A DNA stretch of 64,000 bases from PGYR01 sp034670025 (GCA_034670025.1 JAXMOE010000002.1:248001-312000), one strand, 5' to 3'. Positions 8,593-17,854 are shown, counted from the stretch's first letter. The notes: generated by a model from the letters alone, not told the origin. A program made the numbers and translations.

Positions 8593-11130
8593 ATGAATTC
8601 ATCAGAAATACGAAATCAATTTATCAAGTTTTTTGAGTCAAAAGGCCACAAAGCTGTGCCTTCTGCTCCTGTAATTCCTCACGGTGACCCGACTCTACTG
8701 TTCACAAATGCTGGTATGAATCAGTTCAAAGATGTGTTCTTGGGTGAAGGAGAGAGAGACTATACCCGCGCTGTTGATTCCCAAAAATGTATTAGAGTTA
8801 GTGGTAAGCACAATGATTTGGAAGAAGTAGGGGTTGATACCTATCACCATACATTCTTTGAAATGGTTGGTAACTGGAGCTTTGGCGATTACTACAAGCA
8901 AGAAGCAATAGAATGGGCGTGGGAACTTTTGACAGACGTATGGAAGATACCCAAAGACAGATTGTTTATTTCGGTTTTTAGAGAAGATGATGAAGCTTAT
9001 GATATATGGGCAAAGATTATTCCAGAAGACAGAATAGTTAGATGTGACGAGAAGGACAATTTTTGGGAAATGGGTGATACTGGACCGTGTGGCCCAAGTT
9101 CGGAAATACACTATGATGGTACACCTGATAAATCGGGTAAGGAATTAGTAAATGCCGATGACCCAAATGTTATTGAAGTATGGAATTTGGTATTTATTCA
9201 GTATAACAGAAACAGCAAAGGTGAGTTAGAAGATCTAAAAAATACTCACGTTGATACTGGTATGGGGCTTGAAAGAATAGTACGAGTGTTACAGGGCAAA
9301 AACTCTAACTATGATACAGATTTATTTATGCCACTTATTGATAAGCTATCTGCTTTATCTGGTATAGAATACACTCACAAAGATGAGAGCAAAACCGACA
9401 TAGCTATGCGAGTAATGGCTGACCACGTTAGAATGTTAGCTTTCTCCATTGCCGATGGGGCAATACCAGGCAATGAAGGAAGAAGCTACGTACTGCGTAG
9501 GGTACTGAGAAGGGCTGCAAGATTTTCAAGAGACCTTGGATTCAAGGAAGCAGTTCTTTATAAACTGATACCAGCTTTGGTAGATAAAATGGGCGAGGCA
9601 TACCCAGAATTAGTTGAGAATAAAGACTTGATTACAAATATTATTAAGTCAGAAGAGAATAGTTTCCTTACTACTTTGGAACAGGGGCTAGAAAAGTTTG
9701 AAGAGTTAACAAAAGACACAAAGGAAATGATCACTGGTGGAGATGCTTTCTTGCTCTATGATTCATTTGGTTTCCCGTTAGATTTAACTCAGTTAATTGC
9801 AAAAGAGAAAGGGTTGACTGTAGATGTTGAGGGTTTTGAATCAAATATGTCGGTTCAAAAAGAGCGTTCGAGAAGTAACAGAAAAAGCCACTCGCAACAA
9901 GTTGCGGATTCGCAGTTCGATTTTAACACAGTCTTTACTGGTTATATTGAGACTAAAACTGCAAGCAATGTTGTTTACTCCAGTGATAATATCATCATTA
10001 CTGAAAGCACTCCTTTCTACTCAGAAAGTGGTGGGCAAGTTTCAGACACAGGTACTATTATAGTAGATGGGAATACTTATAATGTTAAAGATGTGAAAAA
10101 GTCAGGTGGTGCAATATTGCATATATTAGAATCAGATTTGAATACGGATTTGGTTGGTAAAGTAGCTGAGCTAAGTGTGGACGGCACAAGAAGGGCAGAT
10201 ATAATACGAAATCACTCTGCTACTCACTTGCTGCACGAAGCGCTGAGGCGAGTACTTGGTAGCCATATACAGCAACAAGGTTCTTTGGTTGCTCCTAATT
10301 ATTTGAGATTCGACTTTAATCATTTTGAGAAATTAACTGTTGAGCAAATAGATAAAATTGAGCAATTGGTTAATCAAAAAATTATGGAAGCTCACAGCAT
10401 TAACACTGATGTTCTTACTTTGGAAGAAGCACAGAACAAAGAGGGGCTTAAGATGTATTTTGGTGACAAATATGGCAGTGAAGTAAGAGCCGTAACTATG
10501 GATAGTGCTTTCTCTCAAGAACTTTGTGGAGGTACTCACGCCAGCAATACTTCTGAAATTGGACTATTCAAAATCACAGGAGAAAGCTCAATCGCTTCTG
10601 GTGTAAGAAGAATAGAAGCAATAACAGGAAGAGGAATTGCCGGGCATATTCTACATTTAGAGAAGAAAGTAGATGATAAAGACAAAGTTGCAATTGGTTT
10701 AGAGTCCCAAATAAAGAAATTAGAAAAAGAAATCAACGACTTAAAAACTAAAGAGCTTGCTGGTGGTATTTCGGAAATGGCAAGTAATTTCACGGATGTC
10801 AATGGAATAAAAGTAGTAACTAATATGGTCGATGCTGAAGATATGAATCAGCTACGAGATTTGAGTGATGAACTCCGATTAGAGCTAAAGACAAATGGTA
10901 TTGGTTTGCTTGCTATCACCGTGGAAGATAAGGTTCAGCTTGCTTGCGTAGTTACTGACGATCTGAAGGGCAACTACCCAGCGGGCAAACTGGTTGGTCA
11001 GGCAGCCAAATACTTGGGCGGCGGCGGTGGTGGTAAACCACACTTGGCAACTGCTGGCGGAAGAGATAAGTCAAAGTTACCAGAACTAATAGATAATGAA
11101 TTCGTATCAATCGTAAAGAACTTCAACTAA
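8593..11130 (+). CDS. alaS: Alanine-tRNA ligase
   Basis: The 845-residue protein covers the full AlaRS architecture. A class II aminoacylation domain begins at MNSSEIRNQFIKFFESKGH, with motif 2-like LLFTNAGMNQFKDVFLG and the GMGLERI motif 3 region. It is followed by the tRNA-recognition region, an editing domain with the zinc-binding HSATHLLHEAL (about 540-550) and CGGTHASNTSEIG (about 645), and a C-terminal DHHA1 domain with GGGGGGKPHLATAGG. It charges tRNA-Ala and hydrolyses mischarged Ser/Gly-tRNA-Ala. The ATG follows an A-rich leader without a strong Shine-Dalgarno sequence. A small exported-protein gene starts 17 bases after its stop. The 192 bases upstream are AT-rich and presumably hold the promoter; I see no T-box or other riboswitch there. 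Confidence 0.98.
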   Translation: MNSSEIRNQFIKFFESKGHKAVPSAPVIPHGDPTLLFTNAGMNQFKDVFLGEGERDYTRAVDSQKCIRVSGKHNDLEEVGVDTYHHTFFEMVGNWSFGDYYKQEAIEWAWELLTDVWKIPKDRLFISVFREDDEAYDIWAKIIPEDRIVRCDEKDNFWEMGDTGPCGPSSEIHYDGTPDKSGKELVNADDPNVIEVWNLVFIQYNRNSKGELEDLKNTHVDTGMGLERIVRVLQGKNSNYDTDLFMPLIDKLSALSGIEYTHKDESKTDIAMRVMADHVRMLAFSIADGAIPGNEGRSYVLRRVLRRAARFSRDLGFKEAVLYKLIPALVDKMGEAYPELVENKDLITNIIKSEENSFLTTLEQGLEKFEELTKDTKEMITGGDAFLLYDSFGFPLDLTQLIAKEKGLTVDVEGFESNMSVQKERSRSNRKSHSQQVADSQFDFNTVFTGYIETKTASNVVYSSDNIIITESTPFYSESGGQVSDTGTIIVDGNTYNVKDVKKSGGAILHILESDLNTDLVGKVAELSVDGTRRADIIRNHSATHLLHEALRRVLGSHIQQQGSLVAPNYLRFDFNHFEKLTVEQIDKIEQLVNQKIMEAHSINTDVLTLEEAQNKEGLKMYFGDKYGSEVRAVTMDSAFSQELCGGTHASNTSEIGLFKITGESSIASGVRRIEAITGRGIAGHILHLEKKVDDKDKVAIGLESQIKKLEKEINDLKTKELAGGISEMASNFTDVNGIKVVTNMVDAEDMNQLRDLSDELRLELKTNGIGLLAITVEDKVQLACVVTDDLKGNYPAGKLVGQAAKYLGGGGGGKPHLATAGGRDKSKLPELIDNEFVSIVKNFN

Positions 11131-11147
11131 AATATAAGATATAGATT

Positions 11148-11702
11148 ATGAAAAAAATTGTATTAGGTTTATTCCTATTGTTAACAACACTGCAAGTTAA
11201 AGCTCAAAATGATTGGAATTTTGATTACCCAACTAGTGAAGTATATAGCCAATTCGTTGGGGAGTGGACTACTGTATATTCTAGTCAAGGTGAGGCAAAA
11301 ACAGTTGCAGGTGAAAAAGGAGAAACAATATCCAGAATGAATGGTAGAGGTGAGTCTGTATCTAAAATGAATTTGAAAAATACGGTGGTTGAGTTTGAAA
11401 CTGAATTTCAATTTGATATTTCAGAAATTATAACAAAAATGGTAATTGGTTATGATATTATTGAAAGAAAGTATTTTCTGATATCTTATAGCAGCTCAAA
11501 TGAGCCACCAGCTGTGTTGTATGGAGAATATAGCCCCAAAAAGAAGATGTTTCTTTTCAAAAGTTATGAAGGCGAACCCAAAGAAAATGACGTAATTGTA
11601 GAATTTGAAGCCACCCGGGAAGATAAATTAACATATAAAACTTATGTTCAAATGAAAGGGAAGAGCGAGCTGTTTTTAAGTATTGGTTTTATGAAGAAAT
11701 AA
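11148..11702 (+). CDS. Small exported protein, possibly DUF1579-like
   Basis: The 184-residue protein has a signal peptide (MKKIVLGLFLLLTTLQVKAQ). The mature part begins with FVGEWTTVYSSQGEAK and continues through strands such as FETEFQFDISEIITK and IGYDIIERKYFLISYSS. A GEW box followed by a GYD box resembles the DUF1579 lipocalin-like family, but I cannot confirm this by eye. The gene lies 17 bases after alaS and in front of a strong terminator, so it is probably the last gene of that operon. The function is unknown. Confidence 0.7.
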   Translation: MKKIVLGLFLLLTTLQVKAQNDWNFDYPTSEVYSQFVGEWTTVYSSQGEAKTVAGEKGETISRMNGRGESVSKMNLKNTVVEFETEFQFDISEIITKMVIGYDIIERKYFLISYSSSNEPPAVLYGEYSPKKKMFLFKSYEGEPKENDVIVEFEATREDKLTYKTYVQMKGKSELFLSIGFMKK

Positions 11703-11730
11703 TATTTAAAAAAAGTATAGATAAAAAAGA

Positions 11731-11761
11731 AAAAGGGCTGATAAAAATATCAGCCCTTTTT
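11731..11761. terminator. Rho-independent terminator, bidirectional
   Basis: A perfect 13-bp stem pairs 11731-11743 (AAAAGGGCTGATA) with 11748-11760, leaves a 4-base loop and is flanked by A and T runs on both sides. It lies between the alaS transcription unit and the convergent RRM gene and can serve both. Confidence 0.9.
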
Positions 11762-11786
11762 GTATAAATACTATTCCAATAGGAGA

Positions 11787-12068
11787 TTAATATCTATCGT
11801 CTCTTCTATTGTTTCTTGGTCTTTCTTCTCTCGGATTCGCTTTCTTAACAACGATTGTTCTTTCGTCGAATTCACATTGATCCAATTCATCGATAGCACG
11901 TTGTGCTTCGCCGTCGTCAGACATTTCAACAAAGCCGTAGCCTTTTGATTTACCTGTATTCTTGTCCATAATAACATTGGCTGAAGAAACTTCGCCAAAC
12001 TCTTCGAATAACTCTCTTAAAGAGTCGCTTGTAGTTGAAAAATTCAACCTTGCAATAAATATATTCAT
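11787..12068 (-). CDS. RRM-domain RNA-binding protein
   Basis: This 93-residue, single-domain RNA recognition motif protein has RNP2 as MNIFIARLNFS and RNP1 as KGYGFVEM near residue 43, followed by DDGEAQRAIDELDQCEFDER. An Arg-rich tail (NPREERPRNNRRDDRY) should add RNA affinity. Such small RRM proteins in Bacteroidota and cyanobacteria bind U/A-rich RNA and often respond to cold. The transcript has an unusual leader with a two-stem structure followed by a T run (see 12101-12151), which suggests autoregulation or temperature control. No neighbour is functionally linked. Confidence 0.92.
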   Translation of the reverse strand: MNIFIARLNFSTTSDSLRELFEEFGEVSSANVIMDKNTGKSKGYGFVEMSDDGEAQRAIDELDQCEFDERTIVVKKANPREERPRNNRRDDRY

Positions 12069-12091
12069 AAAAAAAAACTATAAAATAAATT

Positions 12092-12151
12092 AAAAAAAAA
12101 GTTGACAACTGAGTGGTTTATGAACCACTAAATTAAAATTGTATTGTCAAC
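12092..12151 (-). promoter_or_regulatory. Structured leader of the RRM gene (candidate attenuator)
   Basis: Upstream of the RRM start an outer 8-bp stem (12101-12108 with 12144-12151, GTTGACAA) encloses an inner 7-bp hairpin (12112-12118 with 12123-12129, AGTGGTT). Read on the minus strand, the structure is followed at once by nine Ts (12092-12100) and then the start codon about 25 bases further. This is the layout of an intrinsic terminator placed inside a 5' leader. It could also be the terminator of an unseen short transcript. Both stems are seen in the sequence; regulation is inferred. Confidence 0.5.
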
Positions 12152-12212
12152 ACTTGTAAGTTAAACTTATAATTTGAATTATCAAAATAAAAGTTAAATA
12201 ATTTTCTTATTT

Positions 12213-13121
12213 TCATTTATTACTATTCATTCTTTTAGAAATAAACCCACCTAACTCCGAAACCAAAACCCCAAACATAAGTACTGCAGCTCCGAATAGT
12301 TCCATAGGTGTTAGTATTTCTGACATGAACATAAGGGCAAAAAAGGATGCGAATATTGGTTCCAAGCTGAAGATTAAAGCTGCTTTCACGGGTGTTGTAT
12401 ATCTTTGGTAAGTAGTGTGAATGATAGTTAGTACAAAACTGGCAAGCACTCCGTTAAACAAAACAGACGTGATTAAATCACTATTAAACGAGACATAGAA
12501 ATCAGGCAACTCGAAAAATAAGAATCCCAGAAGTGGTATGGGTAGAACAAATAGAAACTGCAAAGTTACCAATTGCATAGTTCTTTGTTTGGAATCATCC
12601 CCTTTGGTAAACTTGTCCATAAAAGTAATATAAATAGCCCAGAATGAAGTTGAGATAAGTGTAAGTATGTCGCCTATATTTATAGAGTTAATGTCAGGGT
12701 TAGTGAATATATAAAGACCTATGAATGCCATTATTACCCCAATTTTTGGCCAAAAGTTAATCTTATTCTTCGATATTAATTTGAAGGCAAATGGAGTGAG
12801 TACAACTGTAAGTCCAGTGATGAATGCTGAGTTAGTGATTTCAGTAAATTCTAACCCATAAGTTTGCAATACAAAGCCACTTCCAAAGAGTCCACCTAAT
12901 ACTGCTCCTTGTTTCCAAGTTGTTCTGCTGATGTTTTTCAAATGTTTATGAAAGAAAACCAACATCATAGTCAGAGCTACCGAGAATCGAAGTATAAGAT
13001 AGAAGAAAGGTGGGCTGCTTTCTAATCCAATCTTGGTGAACATAAAAGTAGCACCCCAGATTAATGTCATCAGTAATAACATTAGCTCCGCACGCCAGTG
13101 AGTAATATTGCTCTGTTGCAT
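12213..13121 (-). CDS. DMT-superfamily transporter (EamA domains)
   Basis: The 302-residue integral membrane protein has about ten hydrophobic helices arranged as two EamA repeats. The first starts at ELMLLLMTLIWGATFMFTK and the second around IGDILTLISTSFWAIYITF. The SLEPIFASFFALMFMSEILT segment is the typical final EamA helix pair. These proteins export metabolites or drugs; the substrate cannot be read from the sequence. The start codon overlaps the stop of the upstream L,D-transpeptidase gene (TAATG), so the two are cotranscribed and translationally coupled. Confidence 0.9.
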   Translation of the reverse strand: MQQSNITHWRAELMLLLMTLIWGATFMFTKIGLESSPPFFYLILRFSVALTMMLVFFHKHLKNISRTTWKQGAVLGGLFGSGFVLQTYGLEFTEITNSAFITGLTVVLTPFAFKLISKNKINFWPKIGVIMAFIGLYIFTNPDINSINIGDILTLISTSFWAIYITFMDKFTKGDDSKQRTMQLVTLQFLFVLPIPLLGFLFFELPDFYVSFNSDLITSVLFNGVLASFVLTIIHTTYQRYTTPVKAALIFSLEPIFASFFALMFMSEILTPMELFGAAVLMFGVLVSELGGFISKRMNSNK

Positions 13122-14293
13122 TATTTCTTCTCGGTGCTGTCTTTTCTTATCTCTATTTCTTGCCCTTCTAACTGTTCTAAATTTTGTTTGATTATATCAA
13201 TATCAGTTGATTGAGTAGTTGTTTGTATATTTTTGACTGAGTCTCTTCTCTTTTTGGCTTCTCTTTCTCTTCTTCGTTTATTAAAATTAACTGAAGGTAT
13301 TAGTCGTGCATTAGTATCAATGATTCCTCTTGCTATCAGAGTGTCTTCGGCTGCGAGGTATCGTTTTCTGTTTGGTATCCAGCCCTGTATTTCTTCTGGA
13401 ATTTGCTGAATAGGGATGTAGGCCTCGTCAACTTCCATAGGGTCGCCACTTAGTTCTACTCTGCCAGTTTTGTTGTCAGTAAGGTCTAACCACGGACCAA
13501 TTTTTCTCTCATAATCAAACATACCTGTTATTATTACTGGTGTTCCGGACAACCACTTCTGCTTGCGGTTGCTGTCTAACTTTACTCCACTCCCCCAATC
13601 GTAAAGCCACTTTGCATCGGACATAAATTGTCTTACACAAGAGTGCGACACCGCTCTGCCGGGCATAGTGAATTGGTGGAATGCGTTTCCTGCATATCTG
13701 TGAAAGTTCCAAGTATAGGGGAGCACCCAAGTGGAATCAAGTGATGATTTTCTTATTCTGTCTCTCCAAACTAATGCATATCTTCCTGGGAAGGTTGGAG
13801 TTCTCTTTTTACCAGTGTTAGCTGCAGCAAATCTGACCAGTTTACCGTTTTCATAAGCTCCATAGCATTGGAATTCGTTTGACACAATAATTAATTTCTC
13901 TAAGTTTTTTGCGTCGCAATAGTATTGAGGGAATATAGAGTAGGCTCTCATATCTCCAACTATTTTATTAGGAACTATTACTGTATCTCCAACTTTAACA
14001 AACCTAAATTCTTTTCTGTTCAGAGTTATGAATGCTTTGTTTGCTTCTTTGTTATCTTTTGAATAATTGTACTTCGATTTCAACTCAAGGTATTTTTCCC
14101 AATTTTCCACAACAAACTTGCTGTAATTTATCTTAGGGAACGTGTCCAGTTGAGTAGAAACTAATTCACATGAGTCAATTTCTACAACTTTTTCAACTGT
14201 TTCTGTGCTATCTTTCTCACTTAATTCAGAGTCATTTTTTTCTGAACAGCTAATGAAAAGTAATAGAAATGATGCTAATAAATATTTATTCAT
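13121..14293 (-). CDS. L,D-transpeptidase lipoprotein (YkuD domain)
   Basis: The 390-residue protein begins with a lipoprotein signal (LLASFLLLFISC, Cys16 as lipidation site) and an acidic Ser/Glu linker. The middle carries a YkuD catalytic domain: KLIIVSNEFQCYGAYENGKL, TGKKRTPTFPGRYALVWRDR, then the His near residue 201 (NAFHQFTMPG) and SHSCVRQF near 217-224, which matches the catalytic SHGCVR motif with Ser in place of Gly. It should cross-link peptidoglycan (3-3 bonds) or attach proteins to it from the outer membrane or periplasm. The C-terminus after about 330 is a highly charged, RRRREREAKKRRD-type tail of unknown role. It is the first gene of a pair with the EamA transporter. Confidence 0.87.
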   Translation of the reverse strand: MNKYLLASFLLLFISCSEKNDSELSEKDSTETVEKVVEIDSCELVSTQLDTFPKINYSKFVVENWEKYLELKSKYNYSKDNKEANKAFITLNRKEFRFVKVGDTVIVPNKIVGDMRAYSIFPQYYCDAKNLEKLIIVSNEFQCYGAYENGKLVRFAAANTGKKRTPTFPGRYALVWRDRIRKSSLDSTWVLPYTWNFHRYAGNAFHQFTMPGRAVSHSCVRQFMSDAKWLYDWGSGVKLDSNRKQKWLSGTPVIITGMFDYERKIGPWLDLTDNKTGRVELSGDPMEVDEAYIPIQQIPEEIQGWIPNRKRYLAAEDTLIARGIIDTNARLIPSVNFNKRRREREAKKRRDSVKNIQTTTQSTDIDIIKQNLEQLEGQEIEIRKDSTEKK

Positions 14294-14384
14294 ATACTAT
14301 CTCAGTGATAAGTATCTAATTATTATGTATTTTGTGTAATATAAATGGCAAAATACACAAAAAAAATAAATGAGAGGAATAAAA

Positions 14385-15359
14385 ATGGAAAGAAACCCAA
14401 TATCGAAGTTTATAGAGTCTAATTATTTGCATTTCAACTCCGCGGCATTAGTTGATGCTGCCAAAGGTTACGAGGAACAGTTAGCCAAAGGGAATAAGAT
14501 GATGATTACCTTAGCAGGAGCTATGAGCACCGCAGAGCTGGGTATTTCTCTTGCTGAAATGATCCGTGAAGGCAAAGTAGATATTATTACTTGCACTGGA
14601 GCTAATTTGGAAGAAGATATTATGAACTTAGTGGCTCACAAAAGCTACAAACGAGTCCCTAATTACAGAGATTTGACCCCCAAAGAAGAATGGGATTTGT
14701 TAGAACAAGGCTTGAATAGAGTTACTGACACTTGTATCCCAGAAGAAGAGGCATTTAGGAAGCTGCAAAAACACATACACCAGATATGGAAAGATGCAGA
14801 TGAAAAAGGTGAGAGGTATTTACCGCATGAGTATATGTACAAAATGCTATTATCAGGCGTTCTGGAGCAGTATTATGAGATTGACCCCAAAAACTCATGG
14901 ATGTTATCAGCTGCAGAGAGAAACTTGCCCATCATAGTACCAGGTTGGGAAGATTCGACTATGGGCAATATATTCGCATCTTATTGTATGAAAGGAGAGT
15001 TGAATCCAAGCACAGTGAAAAGTGGAATAGAATATATGATGTATCTGGCTGATTATTACACAAAAAACACTAAGGGCAATGGCATTGGCTTTTTCCAAAT
15101 CGGTGGTGGTATTGCAGGTGATTTCCCAATCTGCGTAGTGCCTATGCTTTATCAAGATATGGAACTAACGGAAACACCGTTTTGGAGTTACTTCTGCCAG
15201 ATTTCTGATTCTACTACGAGCTATGGTTCTTACTCTGGAGCAGTTCCTAATGAAAAAATCACATGGGGGAAATTGGATATTGACACACCAAAATTCATAA
15301 TAGAATCAGATGCTACAATAGTAGCACCACTAATTTTTGCATGGCTTTTGAACAAATAA
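14385..15359 (+). CDS. Deoxyhypusine synthase-like protein
   Basis: The protein of about 324 residues is of the deoxyhypusine synthase fold. It has the N-terminal MITLAGAMSTAELGISLAEM NAD-binding segment, CTGANLEEDI, VPGWEDSTMGN, and GGGIAGDFPICVVP. The ITWGKLDIDTPK segment contains the lysine that forms the enamine/imine intermediate with the aminobutyl group in the eukaryotic enzyme. Bacteria lack eIF5A, so members in bacteria are thought to act on small amines (homospermidine synthase-like) or unknown proteins. I place the start at ATG 14385 because GAGAGG lies 7 bases ahead; an in-frame ATG at 14370 overlaps that Shine-Dalgarno sequence. The gene stands alone. Confidence 0.9.
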   Translation: MERNPISKFIESNYLHFNSAALVDAAKGYEEQLAKGNKMMITLAGAMSTAELGISLAEMIREGKVDIITCTGANLEEDIMNLVAHKSYKRVPNYRDLTPKEEWDLLEQGLNRVTDTCIPEEEAFRKLQKHIHQIWKDADEKGERYLPHEYMYKMLLSGVLEQYYEIDPKNSWMLSAAERNLPIIVPGWEDSTMGNIFASYCMKGELNPSTVKSGIEYMMYLADYYTKNTKGNGIGFFQIGGGIAGDFPICVVPMLYQDMELTETPFWSYFCQISDSTTSYGSYSGAVPNEKITWGKLDIDTPKFIIESDATIVAPLIFAWLLNK

Positions 15360-15420
15360 ATTGAATTAAAAAGTATTTTTCGTAAGTTTATATTATTCAT
15401 AAACAAACAGGATTAAGGAA

Positions 15421-16287
15421 ATGAGTAAAGTTTTATTAATATTTCTGCTTCTAATTACCACATCGGTGGTTGGTTTAGCCGACGAAGATGTGTTAAGACC
15501 AGAGGGTAGGTCTGATGGGTATAGCAGCTCGAGTAGCAGCAAAAAGTTTGCAGTTGGCTTAGAAGGTGGGTTGACATATAATATGTTTAGTGCGGATTTG
15601 AACTGGACGGATGCCAACGGAAACCCCACTACAGCAAATTCTTTTTTGAATGCTTATGAAGATATGAGCGGTATATCTGGGCATTTTGGTTTTTTTGTTG
15701 ATTATAGTATCAACAATCTGTTCGGTATACAGTTGAAGTTTTTAAATAATTGGACCAATGCTACTGGAAGTTCACTAGGAATTAGAGATTTTTACGATGG
15801 TTTCGGGTTTTATTTAGGAACAGAAGTTGTTGATTATGACATTACTTTAAGTTCTACTTATTTTAATGTTGAACCAAGTTTGAGAATAAATGCTAATGAG
15901 AATTTATATTTTCTAATTGGCCCGTCATTCAACTTTGGCTACGGTCAGCAAGAACAAACTTTAAAGCAAGTTAAAGAAGAGACTACCATCGTCTTCTTAG
16001 AGCCGAGTGATGGTAGAGGGTTTGAAAGAGAATCAACCCAATCAACTGATTTTTCAGAATCGAGAACCGCTTTGAACTTTGCCGTAGGATATAAGTTTGA
16101 AGTGGGAGATAATATTTTTATTGCTCCTCAGATTACTTACAGTTATGATATAACTGATCACGGCACACTAACTGCACAAAACCTTGAACAAGAAAGAACC
16201 GAAGGTCTGAAAAATTTAAGTTTAGATAACCAATCTCTCAACCAACTCCGCTTTTCACTTGCGGTTTGGTTTGACAAGGCATTTTAG
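15421..16287 (+). CDS. Porin-like outer-membrane beta-barrel protein
   Basis: The 288-residue protein has a signal peptide (MSKVLLIFLLLITTSVVGLA) and a Ser-rich spacer. A barrel of alternating strands follows: FAVGLEGGLTYNMFSADLNW, GHFGFFVDYSINNLFGIQLK, YFNVEPSLRINANENLYFLI and a final LRFSLAVWF. This matches the PorT/OMP_b-brl class common in Bacteroidota. A Shine-Dalgarno AAGGA precedes the ATG. The next gene, an OmpA protein, begins 9 bases after the stop behind an AGGAGG that overlaps the stop region, so the two form an operon of outer-membrane proteins. The function of the barrel is unknown. Confidence 0.78.
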   Translation: MSKVLLIFLLLITTSVVGLADEDVLRPEGRSDGYSSSSSSKKFAVGLEGGLTYNMFSADLNWTDANGNPTTANSFLNAYEDMSGISGHFGFFVDYSINNLFGIQLKFLNNWTNATGSSLGIRDFYDGFGFYLGTEVVDYDITLSSTYFNVEPSLRINANENLYFLIGPSFNFGYGQQEQTLKQVKEETTIVFLEPSDGRGFERESTQSTDFSESRTALNFAVGYKFEVGDNIFIAPQITYSYDITDHGTLTAQNLEQERTEGLKNLSLDNQSLNQLRFSLAVWFDKAF

Positions 16288-16296
16288 GAGGATAAA

Positions 16297-17769
16297 ATGA
16301 AAAAAATTATACAAATAATAGTATTAAGCATTGTGTCTTCTGCGTTTGTGTTTGGTCAAAATGTGATAATAAGTCCTCTGAGTATCAATTCTGATGCGGA
16401 CGATTTTTCAAGTGGACTTACTCTTCGTGGTAACGAAATGTATTTCACTTCCGAAAAGCCAGGTGAGCAGAAAATCTACAGGGCTGTTTATGAAAACAAC
16501 AATTGGAAAATATTACAAACTGCTGGCGATATGGTTAATTCTGGTGACCAGAATGGTGCACCTACTCTAACTCCAGACGGTCAGTATATGGTGTTTGCTT
16601 CTTATGAGAATGATGTAGATGGAGTAGGCAGAACAGACTTGTATAGTGCAAGGAAAGTAGATGGCAAATGGGCTGACGTTCAAAACCTTGGTGTTGCCAT
16701 AAATACTGAATATTGGGATTCGCAACCGTCGCTTTCGAGTGATGGCAGGACTCTATATTTCGCAAGTGATAGGCCTGCAAGTAAGTCAGGGACTAATATT
16801 TTTTATTCAAAGAAAATGAGAGAAGGGTGGACTACTGCCCAAGAGTTGCACAGTGTGAATACTGATGATGACGAGATGAGTCCATTCATAGCTGCAGACA
16901 ATAAGACGTTTACAATGTCGAGCAACAGAAGCGGTGGAGAAGGCGGATTTGACATTTATGTTGCTAAGGTAAATAGCAGTATGAATACTTATGATTTCAA
17001 AAATGCAGGTTCTGGTATTAATACTGGCTATGACGAACATTTTTACTCTATAGCAGCTAATTCGGATAGGGCATTTTTTAGCTCAAACAAGCCAGCCAGT
17101 ACAGATAATTATAATATTTATTCGGCTGTACCTAATCCTTATGAAGCAGATGATGTAGTGTTTGTTCATGGTAAAGTAACTGATGGGGCGACGGATTTGC
17201 CTTTGGGAAGTAATGTATCTATTTATGATTTGACGAATGGAGAACTGGTTGCGAATTTGAATAGTGATGATGTGACTGGTGATTACAGCGTGGTGCTTAC
17301 TGCTAACAGGAACTATTCTATTACTGCTGAAAAGGAAGGGTACTTATTCTATTCTGAAAACTTCAACATCCCTAAAGAAATAAAAAATAGTGATGTAGAA
17401 AAAGACATAATGCTAAGCCCAATCAAAGAAGGGAAGACGAGATTGCTTATATTCTTTGACTTTGATAAATCAAGCTTAAAAGATGAGTCGAAACCAGAGT
17501 TAGCAAGATTAGTTAGATTTCTAAATGACAACAAATCTGTAAAAATAGAACTTCACGGACACACAGACAGCAGTGGTGAGACAGATTACAATCAAAAGTT
17601 ATCGCTCGATAGAGCTAATACGGTTAGAGAATATCTACACGATAATGGCATTCAAGACGGAAGAATTGGGACTAAAGGGTATGGCGAATCACAATTGTTA
17701 CTCGATGAGTATTCTGCAAGAGCAAGTGCTATGAACAGGCGTGTAGAGTTAGTAATAATGAGTATGTAA
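16297..17769 (+). CDS. OmpA-family protein with PD40 repeats
   Basis: The 490-residue protein has a signal peptide (IIQIIVLSIVSSAFVFGQ). Residues about 25-270 contain four or five WD40-like PD40/TolB-type blades (LRGNEMYFTSEKPGEQKIY, LTPDGQYMVFASYENDVDG, LSSDGRTLYFASDRPASKSG, TMSSNRSGGEGGFDIYVA). A carboxypeptidase-regulatory-like domain follows at about 285-370 (VFVHGKVTDGATDLPLGSNV). A C-terminal OmpA domain at about 385-490 includes FFDFDKSSLK, LHGHTDSSGETDYNQKLSLD and MNRRVELVI. This architecture is widespread in Bacteroidota, anchors to peptidoglycan and includes PorE-like T9SS partners, but the precise role here is not known. A strong AGGAGG precedes the ATG. Confidence 0.9.
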   Translation: MKKIIQIIVLSIVSSAFVFGQNVIISPLSINSDADDFSSGLTLRGNEMYFTSEKPGEQKIYRAVYENNNWKILQTAGDMVNSGDQNGAPTLTPDGQYMVFASYENDVDGVGRTDLYSARKVDGKWADVQNLGVAINTEYWDSQPSLSSDGRTLYFASDRPASKSGTNIFYSKKMREGWTTAQELHSVNTDDDEMSPFIAADNKTFTMSSNRSGGEGGFDIYVAKVNSSMNTYDFKNAGSGINTGYDEHFYSIAANSDRAFFSSNKPASTDNYNIYSAVPNPYEADDVVFVHGKVTDGATDLPLGSNVSIYDLTNGELVANLNSDDVTGDYSVVLTANRNYSITAEKEGYLFYSENFNIPKEIKNSDVEKDIMLSPIKEGKTRLLIFFDFDKSSLKDESKPELARLVRFLNDNKSVKIELHGHTDSSGETDYNQKLSLDRANTVREYLHDNGIQDGRIGTKGYGESQLLLDEYSARASAMNRRVELVIMSM

Positions 17770-17799
17770 ATTTCGGACCAAGATAGGGATACAATTAAA

Positions 17800-17831
17800 A
17801 AAGGACTATTTCTTTTTCGAGATAGTCCTTT
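17800..17831. terminator. Rho-independent terminator, bidirectional
   Basis: A perfect 10-bp stem pairs 17800-17809 (AAAGGACTAT) with 17822-17831, with a T-rich loop and A/T runs outside. It lies between the OmpA gene and the convergent lipoprotein gene. Confidence 0.85.
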
Positions 17832-17854
17832 CTTTATGTTGCATGTAAGTTTGG

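Noticed and set aside
14370..14384. Upstream ATG for the deoxyhypusine synthase-like gene
   Set aside because: It overlaps the GAGAGG that best serves the ATG at 14385.
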